Below, piece after piece: positions 12,885 through 24,234 of a stretch of DNA of 64,000 nt; positions within the stretch are counted from its first letter, which is position 1, and each line of letters starts with the position of its first letter. The translations under genes were made by a program, and so were the position numbers. The notes below the pieces were generated by a model that had not been told where the DNA came from, ran no database searches, and saw only the letters and a list, made by a program, of their open reading frames with translations. The stretch is taken from NCBI GenBank assembly GCA_947095585.1, contig OX352765.1:27372254-27436253 (forward strand), given 5' to 3'. The stretch comes from Nephrocerus scutellatus (taxonomy: Eukaryota > Arthropoda > Insecta > Diptera > Pipunculidae).

Positions 12885-13770
12885 CTTTTGCAAATGGTTT
12901 TCAAATTCCAACAAAGAAGGTAGTGCGGTATTTGGGTGTTTATTTGGATACATTCTTGTATTGCAATGAAGACGCAAATACCGCTGTTAAAAATGAAGAA
13001 CTGCTTTTTTGGCGCTGAAAATGCTATTTTATTCACGTCATCTGAGATGGGATGTAAAGATCCTTTGTTAACAGACGTTAGTAAGACCAAGTTCAACATA
13101 TACGTGTCTAATATGGTGGAACATCAGTCGATCCTACGTCCGCGAGATGAAATGCCTAAGAGCGTGTATGGCTACGTATAGAAGCGAACACTCCAATTAT
13201 AGGCATTTTGTGTCGAATAAGAAACTCCTGGATTTCGCATTTCGGGAGCATTTTATCCGAATCCTCACGTCGAGAGAGCACAAGAGAGCGGCATTCTTGC
13301 ATCTGGATGCACTGGGCTATCTGTCGGACTCGTATAACGTGCCAGTAATCTACTATATTGTTAGAATGGCAACTGACAAACGCATCCGACACATTACAAT
13401 GACTTTGGATAATCGAGATGCTAACTGGAGTTACTGCAGTAACCTACCTAAACGAGACCGTGATAAGAGCCATACAATTAGATAGTGGTAGCTAGACTGG
13501 TGTGTGGCTGACATTTAACCCTAAAGAGTTCTGTACAATGGGTCTCGCAGGGCTGCTCTAGTGACAGCTCTATGGGGCCAGCTGTGCTGGGGCAAGTGAG
13601 GATGCAAACGTTATATTAGGGATTTAACTTTTTTTTATAATTTTTGTTGCGTAATTTTAAGTTTAGTTAAGTAGTTTTAAGTATAAACAAAATAAATAAA
13701 GATTTAAAGGTTTTTCATCCATTTATCCTTAAAAAAAAAAATTAAAAAAAAAATAAAAACTGCGATAAAA
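12885..13770 (+). mobile_element. LINE RT C-terminus, 3' UTR and poly(A)
   Basis: One frame begins TKKVVRYLGVYLDTFLYCNE, matching the RT 'YLGVxLD' motif. After frameshifts it continues as MKCLRACMATYRSEHSNY and RHFVSNKKLLDFA (13147 on), a C-terminal block of Jockey/I-type LINEs. A stop at about 13483 is followed by a 3' UTR with AATAAATAAAG near 13690 and an A-rich tail to about 13770. The mariner element begins just after the tail. Confidence 0.7.
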
Positions 13771-13782
13771 AAAAGTTATGTA

Positions 13783-13807
13783 ACGGGTGTTTTTTTAAGA
13801 GGTTGCC
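13783..13807. repeat. Left terminal inverted repeat of the mariner
   Basis: Reads ACGGGTGTTTTTTTAAGAGG; matches the complement of the right end with few mismatches and a one-base difference in the T run. Confidence 0.85.
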
Positions 13808-13888
13808 GATTTTTTTTTTGAATAAAACACATATAAAATTATGAAATGACCAAAATTTTTTTTTATTTGGTAGATAATTTTTTGCCAT

Positions 13889-14972
13889 TTAACATTTAAA
13901 CACAATTTCTGGCATATGGCTACCACGACTATTTTTCACAAATGTCATTCTGGAGGTCCAATTTTCCAGCACTTTTTCAAGCATTTGAGGGCGTATGTCA
14001 GCAATGACACGTTGAATATTGGTTTCCAAAGCGTCAATCGATTGAGGTTTATCCACATAAACCAATGACTTCACGTATCCCCACAAAAAGTAATCGAGGC
14101 GTCAAATCGCACGAACGCGGAGGCCAATTCACCGGACCATTTCTCGAAATAATGTTGTCGTTGAAAGTTTCTTTCAATAAGTCGATTGTTTCACGTGCTG
14201 TATGGCAAGTGGCACCATCTTGTTGAAACCACATTTCATCCATATCCATATCTTCAAGATTTGACAACAAAAACTCATTTAACATGGTTCTGTATCGATT
14301 TCCATTCACGGTAACGCGTCGTCCTTCCTCATTTTTAAAGAAATATGGACCGATGATCCCACCAGCCCATAGACCGCACCAAACAGTACATTTATCAGGA
14401 TGCATTGGTAATTCTTGAACGGCGTGTGGATTATCTTTGCTCCAAATGCGACAATTTTGTTTGTTGACGTATCCATTTAACAAAAAATGCGCCTCATCAC
14501 TGAAGAGAATTTTACGGTAAAAAAATGGATCTTCGTTCAATTGATTTAACGACCAATCACTGAATTCACGGCGCAAACGATGGTCGTGTGGCTTTAATTC
14601 TTGCACCAATTGAATTTTGTATGGCACCAAACCCAAATCTTTACGTAAAATTTTCCATAAAGTCGATGGACAAAGTCCAATTTGCTGAGCACGACGACGA
14701 ATCGATAAATTGTCGTTTTCTTCGACACTGGCCTCAACGACAGCAATATTTTCTTCTGTACGAACTCTTCTCATTCTTGTCGGTGGCTTGGCATCCAAAA
14801 GAGTGAATGTAGACCGAAATTTGGTAATTACGTTCTTTATGGTGGTCTCTGACGGACGATTATGTGCACCATAAAATTCACGAAGTGCTCTATAAACATT
14901 TTTAATTGAACACTTATTTTGAAAATAAATTTCCACGATTTGAAAACGTTGTTCTGGAGTTAACCTATTCAT
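13889..14972 (-). pseudogene. mariner transposase, one frameshift
   Basis: The start is the ATG at 14970-14972 (MNRLTPEQRF), inside a longer open frame. The N-terminal part is a paired helix-turn-helix DNA-binding region (about residues 5-110). Catalytic aspartates are visible in FSDEAHF and WFQQDGATCHTA. The frame is lost at about 14096, immediately after SCDLTP, where two bases are missing. In the next frame the sequence resumes with DYFLWGYVKSLVYVDKP and runs to a stop at 13889. With the frame allowed for, 41 residues separate the second and third aspartates. The protein would be about 360 residues, normal for the family. As it stands it lacks the third catalytic aspartate and the C-terminus, so it should be inactive. 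Confidence 0.9.
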
Positions 14973-15060
14973 AATGATTTGCCAAACAATACTGAGTAGA
15001 AATGCCACTTTGAGCTGTCAAAACAACTGTCATAAAATAAAACGACATCTATCGGAAAAA

Positions 15061-15084
15061 CAAACCTCCTTAAAAAACACCCTT
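15061..15084. repeat. Right terminal inverted repeat of the mariner
   Basis: Complement reads AAGGGTGTTTTTTAAGGAGG, next to TA. Confidence 0.85.
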
Positions 15085-15089
15085 TATAT

Positions 15090-17580
15090 AATGGGTACCG
15101 TCATAAAGTAATTATACAAATACAATCTATATGATTGTAAGTTTCTTTATTTTGTTACTAACACTACATTATAATGATTATTTTGATAAAATAAATAACG
15201 TAAAGAAATAAAAAATGCTCTACCATTGTGAAGTCATAGCTCAAGAAGATTTACCTCTTAGTTATACGCTTGCCAAAACCTTTTAAAATTGTCCAACTTC
15301 CTACCGATATATTACCGAATCGTACTTTTATTTTCCTTCACGAATTGCCACTCAGATTGGACTACTGAAATAGAAGCTGCCTTACACATATATGAAAGAG
15401 TTTAGTTGCTATTAGTGAAGTAATGAATATTTTTACGCCCACAGTCCTAACACACCTGACAAGAGTCGATTTTCTTACAATTAACGAAGACAATAGACTC
15501 TCATACGAAATACGAAATTTTCCGCCTGAATTAGGTTTTAACGTTTTAAGCAAATGGATCCATCATGAAAAAGCGGCGCCTAGAAGAATGTTCGACTAAT
15601 AAAACTTAACTTCATAAACAATGAGTATGCTTATACATTTTGATTCACATTCATTAAAAGCTATTTGTTTTATAAGGAAAATACTACGTTGCGCCTTAAA
15701 AAAACATCCTTCTCAGTCAAAAAACAACAACACTCTCAGATAAATTCAAATCAAACAAACTATTTGTAATTATTTTGGAACAACTTTGATAGTGTGTCTC
15801 TATATTCATGTAAAATCTACGCACCACTCATGGAAGCAATACAAAATGTAGCAAAAGTTTCTAGACACATAACTTCAGGTAAATGATAATTCCGAATCCG
15901 ACTGTAACGACGTCCAAATGTCGGATTAAATTAGAAGCCAACCTGATGGTGAATGTTTTAAGAATTAAACTGGAGCCATACTGCGAACTGCAAACAATTA
16001 CCGGTGCCGCATAAATCATGAGAAAAGTCCAATTTGGTAATTACAAGTGCACCACCACAACGGTGAACATTAGATCCCAGCTTGCAACTGCTGCTGATTT
16101 GCAATTCAAATTTAAGCTGACTGTTGCGTTGTTGCCGAGCCGATCGGAAACTGGATTGAACTGCAGTCAGCGGTATGGTTTAACTATCGGCGTACGATAC
16201 CCTCGAAGCGATGAACGTGTAAATCACCTTCTCATTTACGCATTATTGCGTGAGCGCTGGCGATGTTCGTGTCTGTAATTAGAAACTGATACGATTGCGT
16301 GGACCGCGGCTTAACTCCACGGCAATTACTTTGATCAAAAACAGCTAGAGGACGAGAATGATGTTGGTGCTTTTTTTTGTTGCTCCTAATAAGATTCCTC
16401 CTCTTTTATGTTTTATGCAACTGGATGACAATTCGCGCAGCAGGAACTCCATGTAATAACTCAATTGTAAATTTATAGCTCATGCTCATGTTAATACTAC
16501 TACAGCAGAAGTATTTCTTCTTGATGTTGGCTGTACCATTCACTTAATGAACTAAGGAGATCAGCTTAGGAATATCAAAGTGCAGCCAAATACCCCAAGG
16601 AGGTTAAACAATGTGACTCACTTACCGAGTTCGAACTAGTTATCTGTTTGCCAACATAGTATGTTCTAACAGAGCCCAACCGCACCGTAATCTGTAGTGT
16701 AAATACCTCGGGGCGTATACGTAATAGCTTGATATATCAGATTCAGAACACTTAAATACTCAAGTAGAACTGTCTCCCATCTTCATTTACATGCCATTTT
16801 TTATTTTTATCTTTCTTCTTCCATGCGTTTCAATATATCTTTTGTATTGAAATCGATCCTCCTCCTCTTGTATTTTGTCTTTTTACTTTTTTAATTTTTT
16901 GCTATCAATCTGTATGGAAACACATTTTGTTTTTATTGAAAAAAGTTCAAAGTTTAAAAAGTAAAGTCATAGTTTTGTGGTTGTTGTTTTTTTTTATGTC
17001 AAAACTTTATTTTTATTAAATAGTTTTAATTTTTTTAGATTTATGCTCTGTCTGTCAACATACATTCTCATACACTCAATTCCATTTTCAAGTTCGTCTT
17101 GCCGAGAATCACAGGTTGATCTTTCATAGATCAGCAAATAGTAAATCGAACTCAACATAATAAAAGAGTTTCCTGAAGATAGCTTTTTTAAGCTCGAAAT
17201 ACAATACAAGATAAAAACTCGGCCTGCGCTTTGCTTCCAGAGCGTACTACCGCGCGATATCAGCTCAATGTGCTTTTTTCAAACCCACAGCACAGACGTC
17301 GAATGCGACACCGCGATTTCAGACCAACTGCTGTGCAGACATTGTATTGTGTGTTTCCAGCTTTATATCCAAGCTTTTCCGCACAAAATGCTGAACAATG
17401 GATTGTAAAATACGATCGCAAAGTTTGACTTCACACAATTCGTGTAAAAATTAAATTCGATTTGGCGGCGCAAATTGATTCGCGCCCAAAAATATACTTT
17501 TTTAAAAATGCTGGTGACATATTTAATTGTGAAACATAACAATAATCGAATGTGGACTTTACTCCAGCTCCTACCTACTC
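15090..17580. other. No gene recognised
   Basis: Unrecognised open frames at 15362-15553 (-), 16018-16278 (+), 16994-17209 (-) and 17231-17428 (+). The stretch 15880-16330 is less AT-rich and repeat-free and may be unique regulatory DNA; no motif pins this down. Confidence 0.45.
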
Positions 17581-18060
17581 TCTTATCTACATAAATAAAA
17601 ATGAAATGCTGCTCGTTGGTAATCGCCTCACTTGAGAACCGTTGGACCGATTTGGCTAGTTTTTATTTTAAAATATTCGCCACAATCCGAGTAATGTTTA
17701 TTAGGACAGAAAATTAGAAAACCTGCCCGAAAAAATGTAAAATACGGGAAAAACTGTAAGTGCTGTTTTTCATAGGATTTTTGTATCTACAAGCGACTAT
17801 AACTCACGATTCGAACGATGTATTTGCGTAATTCTTTTATTTTTGTTCGTTATGGTCCTGAGAGAGAAAGACAGTTACAGAGGAAATTCGAAAAATTCGG
17901 ACAAACAGCAAAAATCATAATCTTTTTATGCCCTCTCGATCATAACTGACGACATATTTGGTTCATTCTTTTTTTGTTTTGTTCGTTATGCTCCCGGAGA
18001 AATTTTTAGCGAAAGAAAATTCGGAAAATTACAATAGTAAGTAGGAAACAAAATTATTAA
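17581..18060. repeat. Dispersed insect repeat with GTTGGACCGATTTGGCTAG motif
   Basis: Starts with a stretch containing 'gagaaccgttggaccgattt', a motif I associate with repetitive DNA in many insect genomes, possibly Helitron-related. Two related sub-blocks follow ('attcttttatttttgttcgttatggtcc' near 17832 and a similar one near 17968), each ahead of 'gagaaatt/gagaaag'. No transposase is visible. Confidence 0.4.
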
Positions 18061-18069
18061 CCTCGGCAC

Positions 18070-18445
18070 TAACTCAGTAACTCAAGTTAACATTGCTGGA
18101 CAACCGGTAAAGAGAGCAGAGAGTTTCCAATATTTTGGGAGTATTGTCTCGACCGAAGGTATAACCGAACAGGACAATGTCAACTGAATCGTCGAAGCAA
18201 AATATGTGTTTGGAATGATGTCCATGATATGGTGAAGCAATGCGATTAGCTTAAACACCAAGATGCGACTGTTCTGTTCAAATATTGAATCTGTGCTGTT
18301 GTATGGGTGCAGAGCTTGGAAGGTGACAGCTACTATCACAAAAAGATTACAAACTTTCGTATATAGGTGCCCACGGAAATCTTCTGGCCTAACCGTATAT
18401 CTAACGAACATCTTTACCAGAGAACGGGTCAATAACCAATATTCA
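18070..18445 (+). mobile_element. LINE RT C-terminal fragment
   Basis: Reads VKRAESFQYFGSIVSTEG, then an RxxKARYVFGMM-like helix, MRLFCSNIESVLLYGCRAWK and ITKRLQTFVYRC. This is the thumb and C-terminal region of an RT from a LINE different from the others here. It has stops and at least one frameshift. Confidence 0.75.
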
Positions 18446-18484
18446 TAGAAACACTCATGAAAAGTTAAATATCTCCTGCATACA

Positions 18485-19015
18485 TATGCCTAATTGCTAT
18501 AGGTAGTTCGTTCGCATACAAAATAGAACGGTGTTGGGCCAAGGATTGATCTTTGTGTTACACCATTCCGGACTTTATCAAAATGTGAAGTCTTTTCACC
18601 AAGTTCCACGCGTTGTTGACTACCTTCTAAGCAGGAGGAGATCAGTTTCGCAGATGGTAATGCATTAGTTTAATGCACAAGGTCGAGTGATTCACAATGT
18701 CAAAAGCTTTAAAAAATCTAAAAGAATTAGAAAAGTGGAGTAATTTTTATCTAAAGACTTCCACGACTTACTTCAACAATATAAAGGACCGTTAACAGCG
18801 TCGTTTTGGTCTAAATCCTGATGGGTTTGAGCACAGAATTTGGTTTTCTGTTAGGTATCTATGCATTTGTGACATGATAATTTTTTTCTGGACTTTTGAC
18901 AAAAAAAGGAAAGTCATACTAGAATTTTTATTCTTTGACATTGGGATGATTTTAGCTTTTTTCCAATCGGATGGGAACGTAGACATCGTTAGCAATGAAA
19001 TGATTTCTTTGGCGA
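18485..19015 (-). mobile_element. Jockey/CR1-like LINE RT fragment
   Basis: On the minus strand the stretch 18792-18995 reads FPSDWKKAKIIPMSKN, then FLFLSKVQKKIIMSQM and LCSNPSGFRPKRRC, typical of the RT fingers. The remainder (to 18485) reads in broken frames as the palm and the PQGS-region. Confidence 0.75.
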
Positions 19016-19019
19016 ATTA

Positions 19020-20725
19020 ACTGTCAATCATTTCTTAATTTAGACATTTCCCAGTACACCAAGGATTGATGAAGGAATTTTCATATACCAATAACAGATT
19101 AAGTCAGATCTCCTACGATCAGTAAATTAATCTGTACATTTCATCACCAACCCACAACGTGTGCAAATTATATTTAAAATCAATGAACAATTTTCTTCTT
19201 TGCCTTCTCCCACTAACAACTGATCACTTGGCAGACCCCTTAAATCGTTTTTCAGTGCCTTCGACTGTGCTAGTCTCAGTCGTCTACAGTCAATTGTCAA
19301 TTATAAACGCTTTAAGCTATGCGATTTAATTCATTGTTTTCAATTACAATTTGATTAGCATTTTTCAATATGGTTATATGGCATGAATATGTAAATATGC
19401 TCATGCCATGCATACAGATACATATATGTATAACAGATACATTACTAGGTATCTGTTTAAACATTTTGCATTAAATAATAGCGGATGTTGTGCTGTTCTT
19501 GGCCATAGTTCAAAAATCGTGTTTTGTTACATATGTAAATGTCAGCACAGGAATCTCAGAATTATTTCTCCACTTGAGGTTAGCTAGTTAACAGTTATTA
19601 AATTACGTTTTATTTTCTTTCAATCTGGATCGAAAAGTGGGCCGTGGTGCATCTTGATTATCTGAGAACCTTTCGTTTAGTTGTTATGTCTTATTGTGCA
19701 CATCGCGTAATTCGATAATTAGGTTCACCTTATTGACTCTGATGGTTTAAATAGTAAATATATATGTACGACACACGATTTTGTGACTTGACAAGAAATA
19801 TAAAAACCAACTACAATTTTTTGAATCAATGTTATCAGGTTTTTATATCCGCCAGCATTTTTTTGGAAGGCTTGGTTTGCTTAAGACTCAACAATCTTAT
19901 CCCATAGCTTGTATTGCAAATGATTTTTCCTGTGTCCTGCCGAATGGAGAATGTAGAGAGAAATTTTTTGATTTTGCATAATGTCAACTTTACGTAAACC
20001 AACGTCGCTTTTCGTGGAGGCTATTTGAATCATGCTCTATATTTAATGGCAACGAAGATACTTGAACCTGAAAAAATATTACCCGTTCTGTGACTATGGG
20101 TTTAGAGTGGTAAAATGAATTTGGACAGCGTTATGGGTAGGAACTACAGCCATAATCTACTCCTCTAGTAATACGAATTACCTTAATACACTTATTTATA
20201 TGGTTCGGATATTTTTTTCTACAACTGGGGTTTATATCCATGTGAGAATATTGAGTTTGTTCGAAATGAAGAGTTTAGAATACAACATGTGTCATTACTG
20301 TAACCACTAATGTATACATTTTTGTACCTATAGGGGGGTTGGGTAAGGTTGAAAAATTATGTTTACTTAGATTTCATGTTTTCTGGATGCCGATAGTTCG
20401 TGTAGAAAGACTTCGAGAGGACAGATTGAGTTATCAGGGTACAAAGACGCTTATGACGAGGTAAAAGCGGGTGATTCATTGTGAAATGCGGCGGAGAAGC
20501 ATGGAGTAAATCATTGTTCGCTCCTAAGACATATACAAAAGCGATATGCATCTGGTGAGGGAGAAAATCAACCCATGGTATATAAAGTATATATATATAG
20601 TTTTACGGAGCAAGAACGAATACTTTCAAAATACCTGATTCGATGTCCGGATTTATTTTTTGGTCTATATAAAAAGATGGAAAGAAAATTACATATGAAC
20701 TTAACATTAAGTACAATTTATCACG
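19020..20725. other. No gene recognised
   Basis: No supported coding region. A TATATA run is present near 20581-20599. Confidence 0.5.
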
Positions 20726-20734
20726 ACAATTTAT

Positions 20735-20967
20735 TATTGTATTGACAACGAGATGGCTGGGGATAAATGGTTTCGGATGTTTATGAGAACGAACCGTGAG
20801 CTGCCTGTACGCGCAGCGCTAGCTACCAGCCTTTCAAGGGCGACTAGCTTTAATAAATACAACGTAGATAATTTGACCAACGTCATGGACCGTCATAAGT
20901 TTGACCCCTAAGACAAATATAACACCGATGAAACAGGTATAACAACAGTTCAGAAGCCTGTCTAGAC
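20735..20967 (+). mobile_element. pogo/Tigger-like transposase fragment
   Basis: One frame reads AGDKWFRMFMRTNRELPVRA, ATSLSRATSFNKYNVDN and, after one stop, YNTDETGITTVQKP. The last is the first catalytic motif of pogo-type DDE transposases in insects (usually YNxDETG). It stops abruptly where tandem-repeat element B begins. Confidence 0.85.
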
Positions 20968-20984
20968 GTCTAGACGACGTTTTA

Positions 20985-21420
20985 GCCCACTTCCCATGGC
21001 CCGATTTTATTGAAATTTTGCACCCATGTATACTTCCGGTGACAATACTTTCTATTCAAATTTGAGGACCCTCGGGCCACGGGTTCGGGGGGCTCCCATA
21101 CAAAAATTTTACAAAATTTACCCGATTTTCTTTAAATTTTGTACACATGTGTGTCTTCGATGGAAAACACTTTTTGTAAAAATTTGGAGCGATCGGCCCC
21201 TTGGGGACCCCAATATACAATTTTTAAATATCGCTATATCGCATCAGATCACGGTAAAGTCTGAGCTCTGTGCTTTGTGAGCAGCGCTGTTCGCTGCCGC
21301 TGCGTCATTTCGTGGATGATTTTGCCACAAGACGAGCACGCAGTGTGTGTGTGTGTGTATCTCCGATTAGAGAATTTACAAGAAAAATTTTAATTTTTAT
21401 GGGTTGTTTTTTTTTAAATT
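20985..21420 (-). mobile_element. Tandem-repeat mobile element, copy B
   Basis: Same family as 2052-2525, same orientation. It contains two internal units (anchors near 21001 and 21120) plus both ends: the 'agcccacttcccatgg' end at 20984-20999 and 'ttagagaatttaca' near 21365. A (GT)n run interrupts it at 21340-21358. Confidence 0.75.
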
Positions 21421-21583
21421 GATGTAATACTAAATATAACGCACTGGATATTAAAATGACACTGCCCATTTGTAAATAACAACACGGTCTTTCGTTTAAC
21501 ATACCTTCATTATCTCTCGGCTTGTAACAGGTAATAATATGGACGATAAACGAAATTGTTTCAACCGTACCCATTCTACCCTA

Positions 21584-21876
21584 CATAATAATAATAATAT
21601 CGGCACGACAGACCATTGCGGTTCAAGGCCTGACTTCTCGCAACCATTTTGTGTTGAGCCTGCATATTTTTGCACACAAATGGAGGGACCTACAATTTAA
21701 TGCCGGATCCGAACGGGGCGAATTGAGAAGCTTTCAGTGACAAGTTATTACTCTCGGACGTTTGTCAAACTTTCGCGAGAGGTGGGACACCGTGAAAAAT
21801 ACTTTGGTGTTACTGGGATTCGAACCACGAACTCCCTGCTCAGCAGTCCATGCTCCTATCCACTGAGCCACGGAGC
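21584..21876 (-). mobile_element. tRNA-headed SINE with (ATT)n tail, copy 1
   Basis: On the minus strand the 5' head reads like a tRNA, with box A-like GTGGCTCAGTGGATAGG and box B GGTTCGAATCC about 40 bases further on. A body of roughly 200 bases follows, ending in an ATT repeat (plus strand 21584-21600). The two boxes would form an internal RNA polymerase III promoter. The tail is short and trinucleotide, suggesting mobilisation by a LINE with a similar tail. Confidence 0.8.
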
Positions 21877-21879
21877 TAA

Positions 21880-23365
21880 GACTAAGATTTTTTCTCAATT
21901 GACAACAACTTTTTTCTTGAATTTATTTTGGATTATCTGCCGAAAAAAAATTGGATTACCTTTTAGCGGAAAACACATCGTTCGACAATTTCCTAAATTT
22001 TCTCAAATGTTATTGCAATAATCCTGAGTACCTGCTTACCATCATTTTAATTCTAAAAACAGAAAACAGTCGCTAGGAGACAAATCCACAGAGCATGGTA
22101 GAAGTGAAAGTAATTCGCCGAAAGTGTCAATAGTATACTTTTACCGCATTGTTTACTAGTTAGCTAAAAGGATTAATTTGCATTATGGTTACACGTGTCT
22201 GCTATCAGCACTCGTGCCAAATTATAAATATTTGAGACTTTATTCTATGAAACCACATACATAGGGTATTATATATCATTGCTGTATTCTTCATTTATTA
22301 ATAAAACAAAAGAAAAAAAAATGAAAATTTCTGAAAAAACATTTTAAATATTGCCGTAACGTTTGAGATGTTAAGCCAAGTATACACAATTGTACTGCTT
22401 TCCCTTGTTCAGTATAAATTCAGTGCTATATATTTATGAGAATATGAAATTAATTTTAAGAAAAAAGGCACTCGATCTTCGCTCAATTGAATTTTATTGA
22501 AACTCGAACATGCGACTAACTTACTTTTTTCCTATTTTTATTCTTATTCATCATTCAATTTGACTAATACTGATAAAAATAAATAATTAAGGCAATCAAA
22601 ATAAAGAACGATACAAGTGAATTTTTAATGCTCGTTTTTTACTATATTTCTATCTAATCAAACTAAGAAGTTAAGTTAAAGCTCGGGAGAATAAAATATA
22701 TAAGAAAATGACAGCTAAATTGCGCCCACTAAAAACATTGCGTTTAATTCTGCTTTATTCTATTTATTCTGCGCAATTAAATCTCTATTAAAAGATGTAG
22801 CAATGACGGCTTCGAAACACCAAAGTAATTAATTTATGGGAAAATAGGTAACCATCCGTCTGCACAGTGTATCTATTTGTAGACGTCCTTTTTACGTCCA
22901 GTTTCCTCACAAGTGTCGCACAGAAACAAGAACATTACACAATTTTAAGCTATAAATAGACTAAATTGGATTAAAGAAAGATATATGTTCAGGTTAGTCT
23001 GCATCCTACCACCATAGATTAGGTGACAGGAACTTGCCAAAGTAATTAAACGATTTTTGGGTGTAAAGGTAGGCAAAGAGACGCGTAAAATTTTTAAACG
23101 ATTGGATCGAAGTGAATGAATTGTTCGCCATAAGGACAATAAATGACTGCCTACAGAAAAAGTGGGCTTTTGTATTAATTCAAGGTCAAATTATACGTAA
23201 GAAGTATGGAAGAATTTGAAAAGTTAATTAAGGAGACAGGTCCAATTATCCGTTGTAAAGAATTTACAAAATAAAAAAAATTATAAAAAATCCTTTCTTT
23301 AAATCATTTGTTTATCCACTCCACCCTTGGTATAAAGTTGACATAGAAGTAACGAGGCAATAATA
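21880..23365. other. No gene recognised
   Basis: AT-rich; short open frames only. Confidence 0.5.
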
Positions 23366-23369
23366 TAGT

Positions 23370-24140
23370 GTGTTAATCTATACTGACGGAAGGCATTCGG
23401 TGTAGGTGTCTTCTGGGATGAGCTAAATCTGTCAAAGTCATATAGGACTCCTGACTTTCAAGCGGAGATTCAAGCTATTTATCAAGTCTTGTAGACTAGT
23501 AAACCATACTACCGCACAAATTGAGTGGACTGTAATATGAGTATACAGAGAATCTGGGTAATTGGGTCACCAGACAATACTGCGGATAGTACCTAAAGAT
23601 ATTGCAATGTGGCGTTACAATCTACGCTCAAGAATCCAAGATGAAGGATGGAATCGATGACTTCTCCGTAGATCTTACTCTGTCAAAGTGATACAGGCTT
23701 CCTGACGCCACATACATATTTAAAGCGGAGATTCTAGCAATTGCAGAGGCTCAAAGCCATTCATATGACTATCACCAACTCGAAACTCGCTAAAAGGTGC
23801 CAAGCCTAATCGGCTCAATAAGCCAATTCATGGACATAACTATCATATCGGTGCTATGGTATACTAACGTAGAGGGCAACGAGAGAGCGGAAGAAGATCG
23901 AGAGAGTGAGCGAGCAAACAGGTCGTATGGGTTAATGGATAGAGTTAGCTCCCTCAGTCATGAAAAAATTCTCTAGTTACTTAAAACTAGGTCACAACTA
24001 AAGTGTATCACTCCGACCGACTGCACAATGTCAAGTGCTTTATGGTCCTTCTACAATAAGAGGAGGTACCAATGTTGAGTCTACCAGTACGGGTCAGATG
24101 GCCAGTGGACAACCACGCTGCTAAATTAGGTATTCCAAAC
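23370..24140 (+). mobile_element. LINE RNase H-region fragment
   Basis: Broken frames give an RNase H-like C-terminal region with VEGNERAEE near 23870, matching the 'GNExAD' block of R1/LOA/I-type LINEs. Two related blocks about 260 bases apart ('ctccctgactt/cttcctgacgcc' with 'agcggagattcaagc/ctagc') suggest an internal duplication. Confidence 0.55.
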
Positions 24141-24234
24141 ACCTTCTGTAAGATGTAGATCCAGACCCAGCCCTCTAGCTGAGTTCAGACTACGCGCTTT
24201 GTAGAAACCATTATTTTGTCGACCTATAAGAGCT

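Larger units (their letters stand above)
13783..15084 (-). mobile_element. Tc1/mariner-family DNA transposon, DD41D type
   Basis: A 1302-base element flanked by TA at 13781-13782 and 15085-15086, the target duplication of this superfamily. Its inverted repeats begin ACGGGTGTTTTTTTAAG (left) and AAGGGTGTTTTTTAAGG (right, complement). It encodes one transposase on the minus strand that carries one frameshift. The ends look nearly intact, so the copy is young compared with the LINE debris around it. Spacing of the catalytic residues suggests the DD41D ('rosa'-like) group. Confidence 0.9.

Noticed and set aside
13889..14086. Separate small gene (MWGYVKSLVYVDKP...)
   Set aside because: It is the C-terminal part of the mariner transposase in another frame after a two-base loss.
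21790..21880. Candidate tRNA gene on the minus strand
   Set aside because: Boxes are tRNA-like, but the sequence continues into a body shared with two other loci and ends in an ATT tail, so it is a SINE head rather than a tRNA gene.
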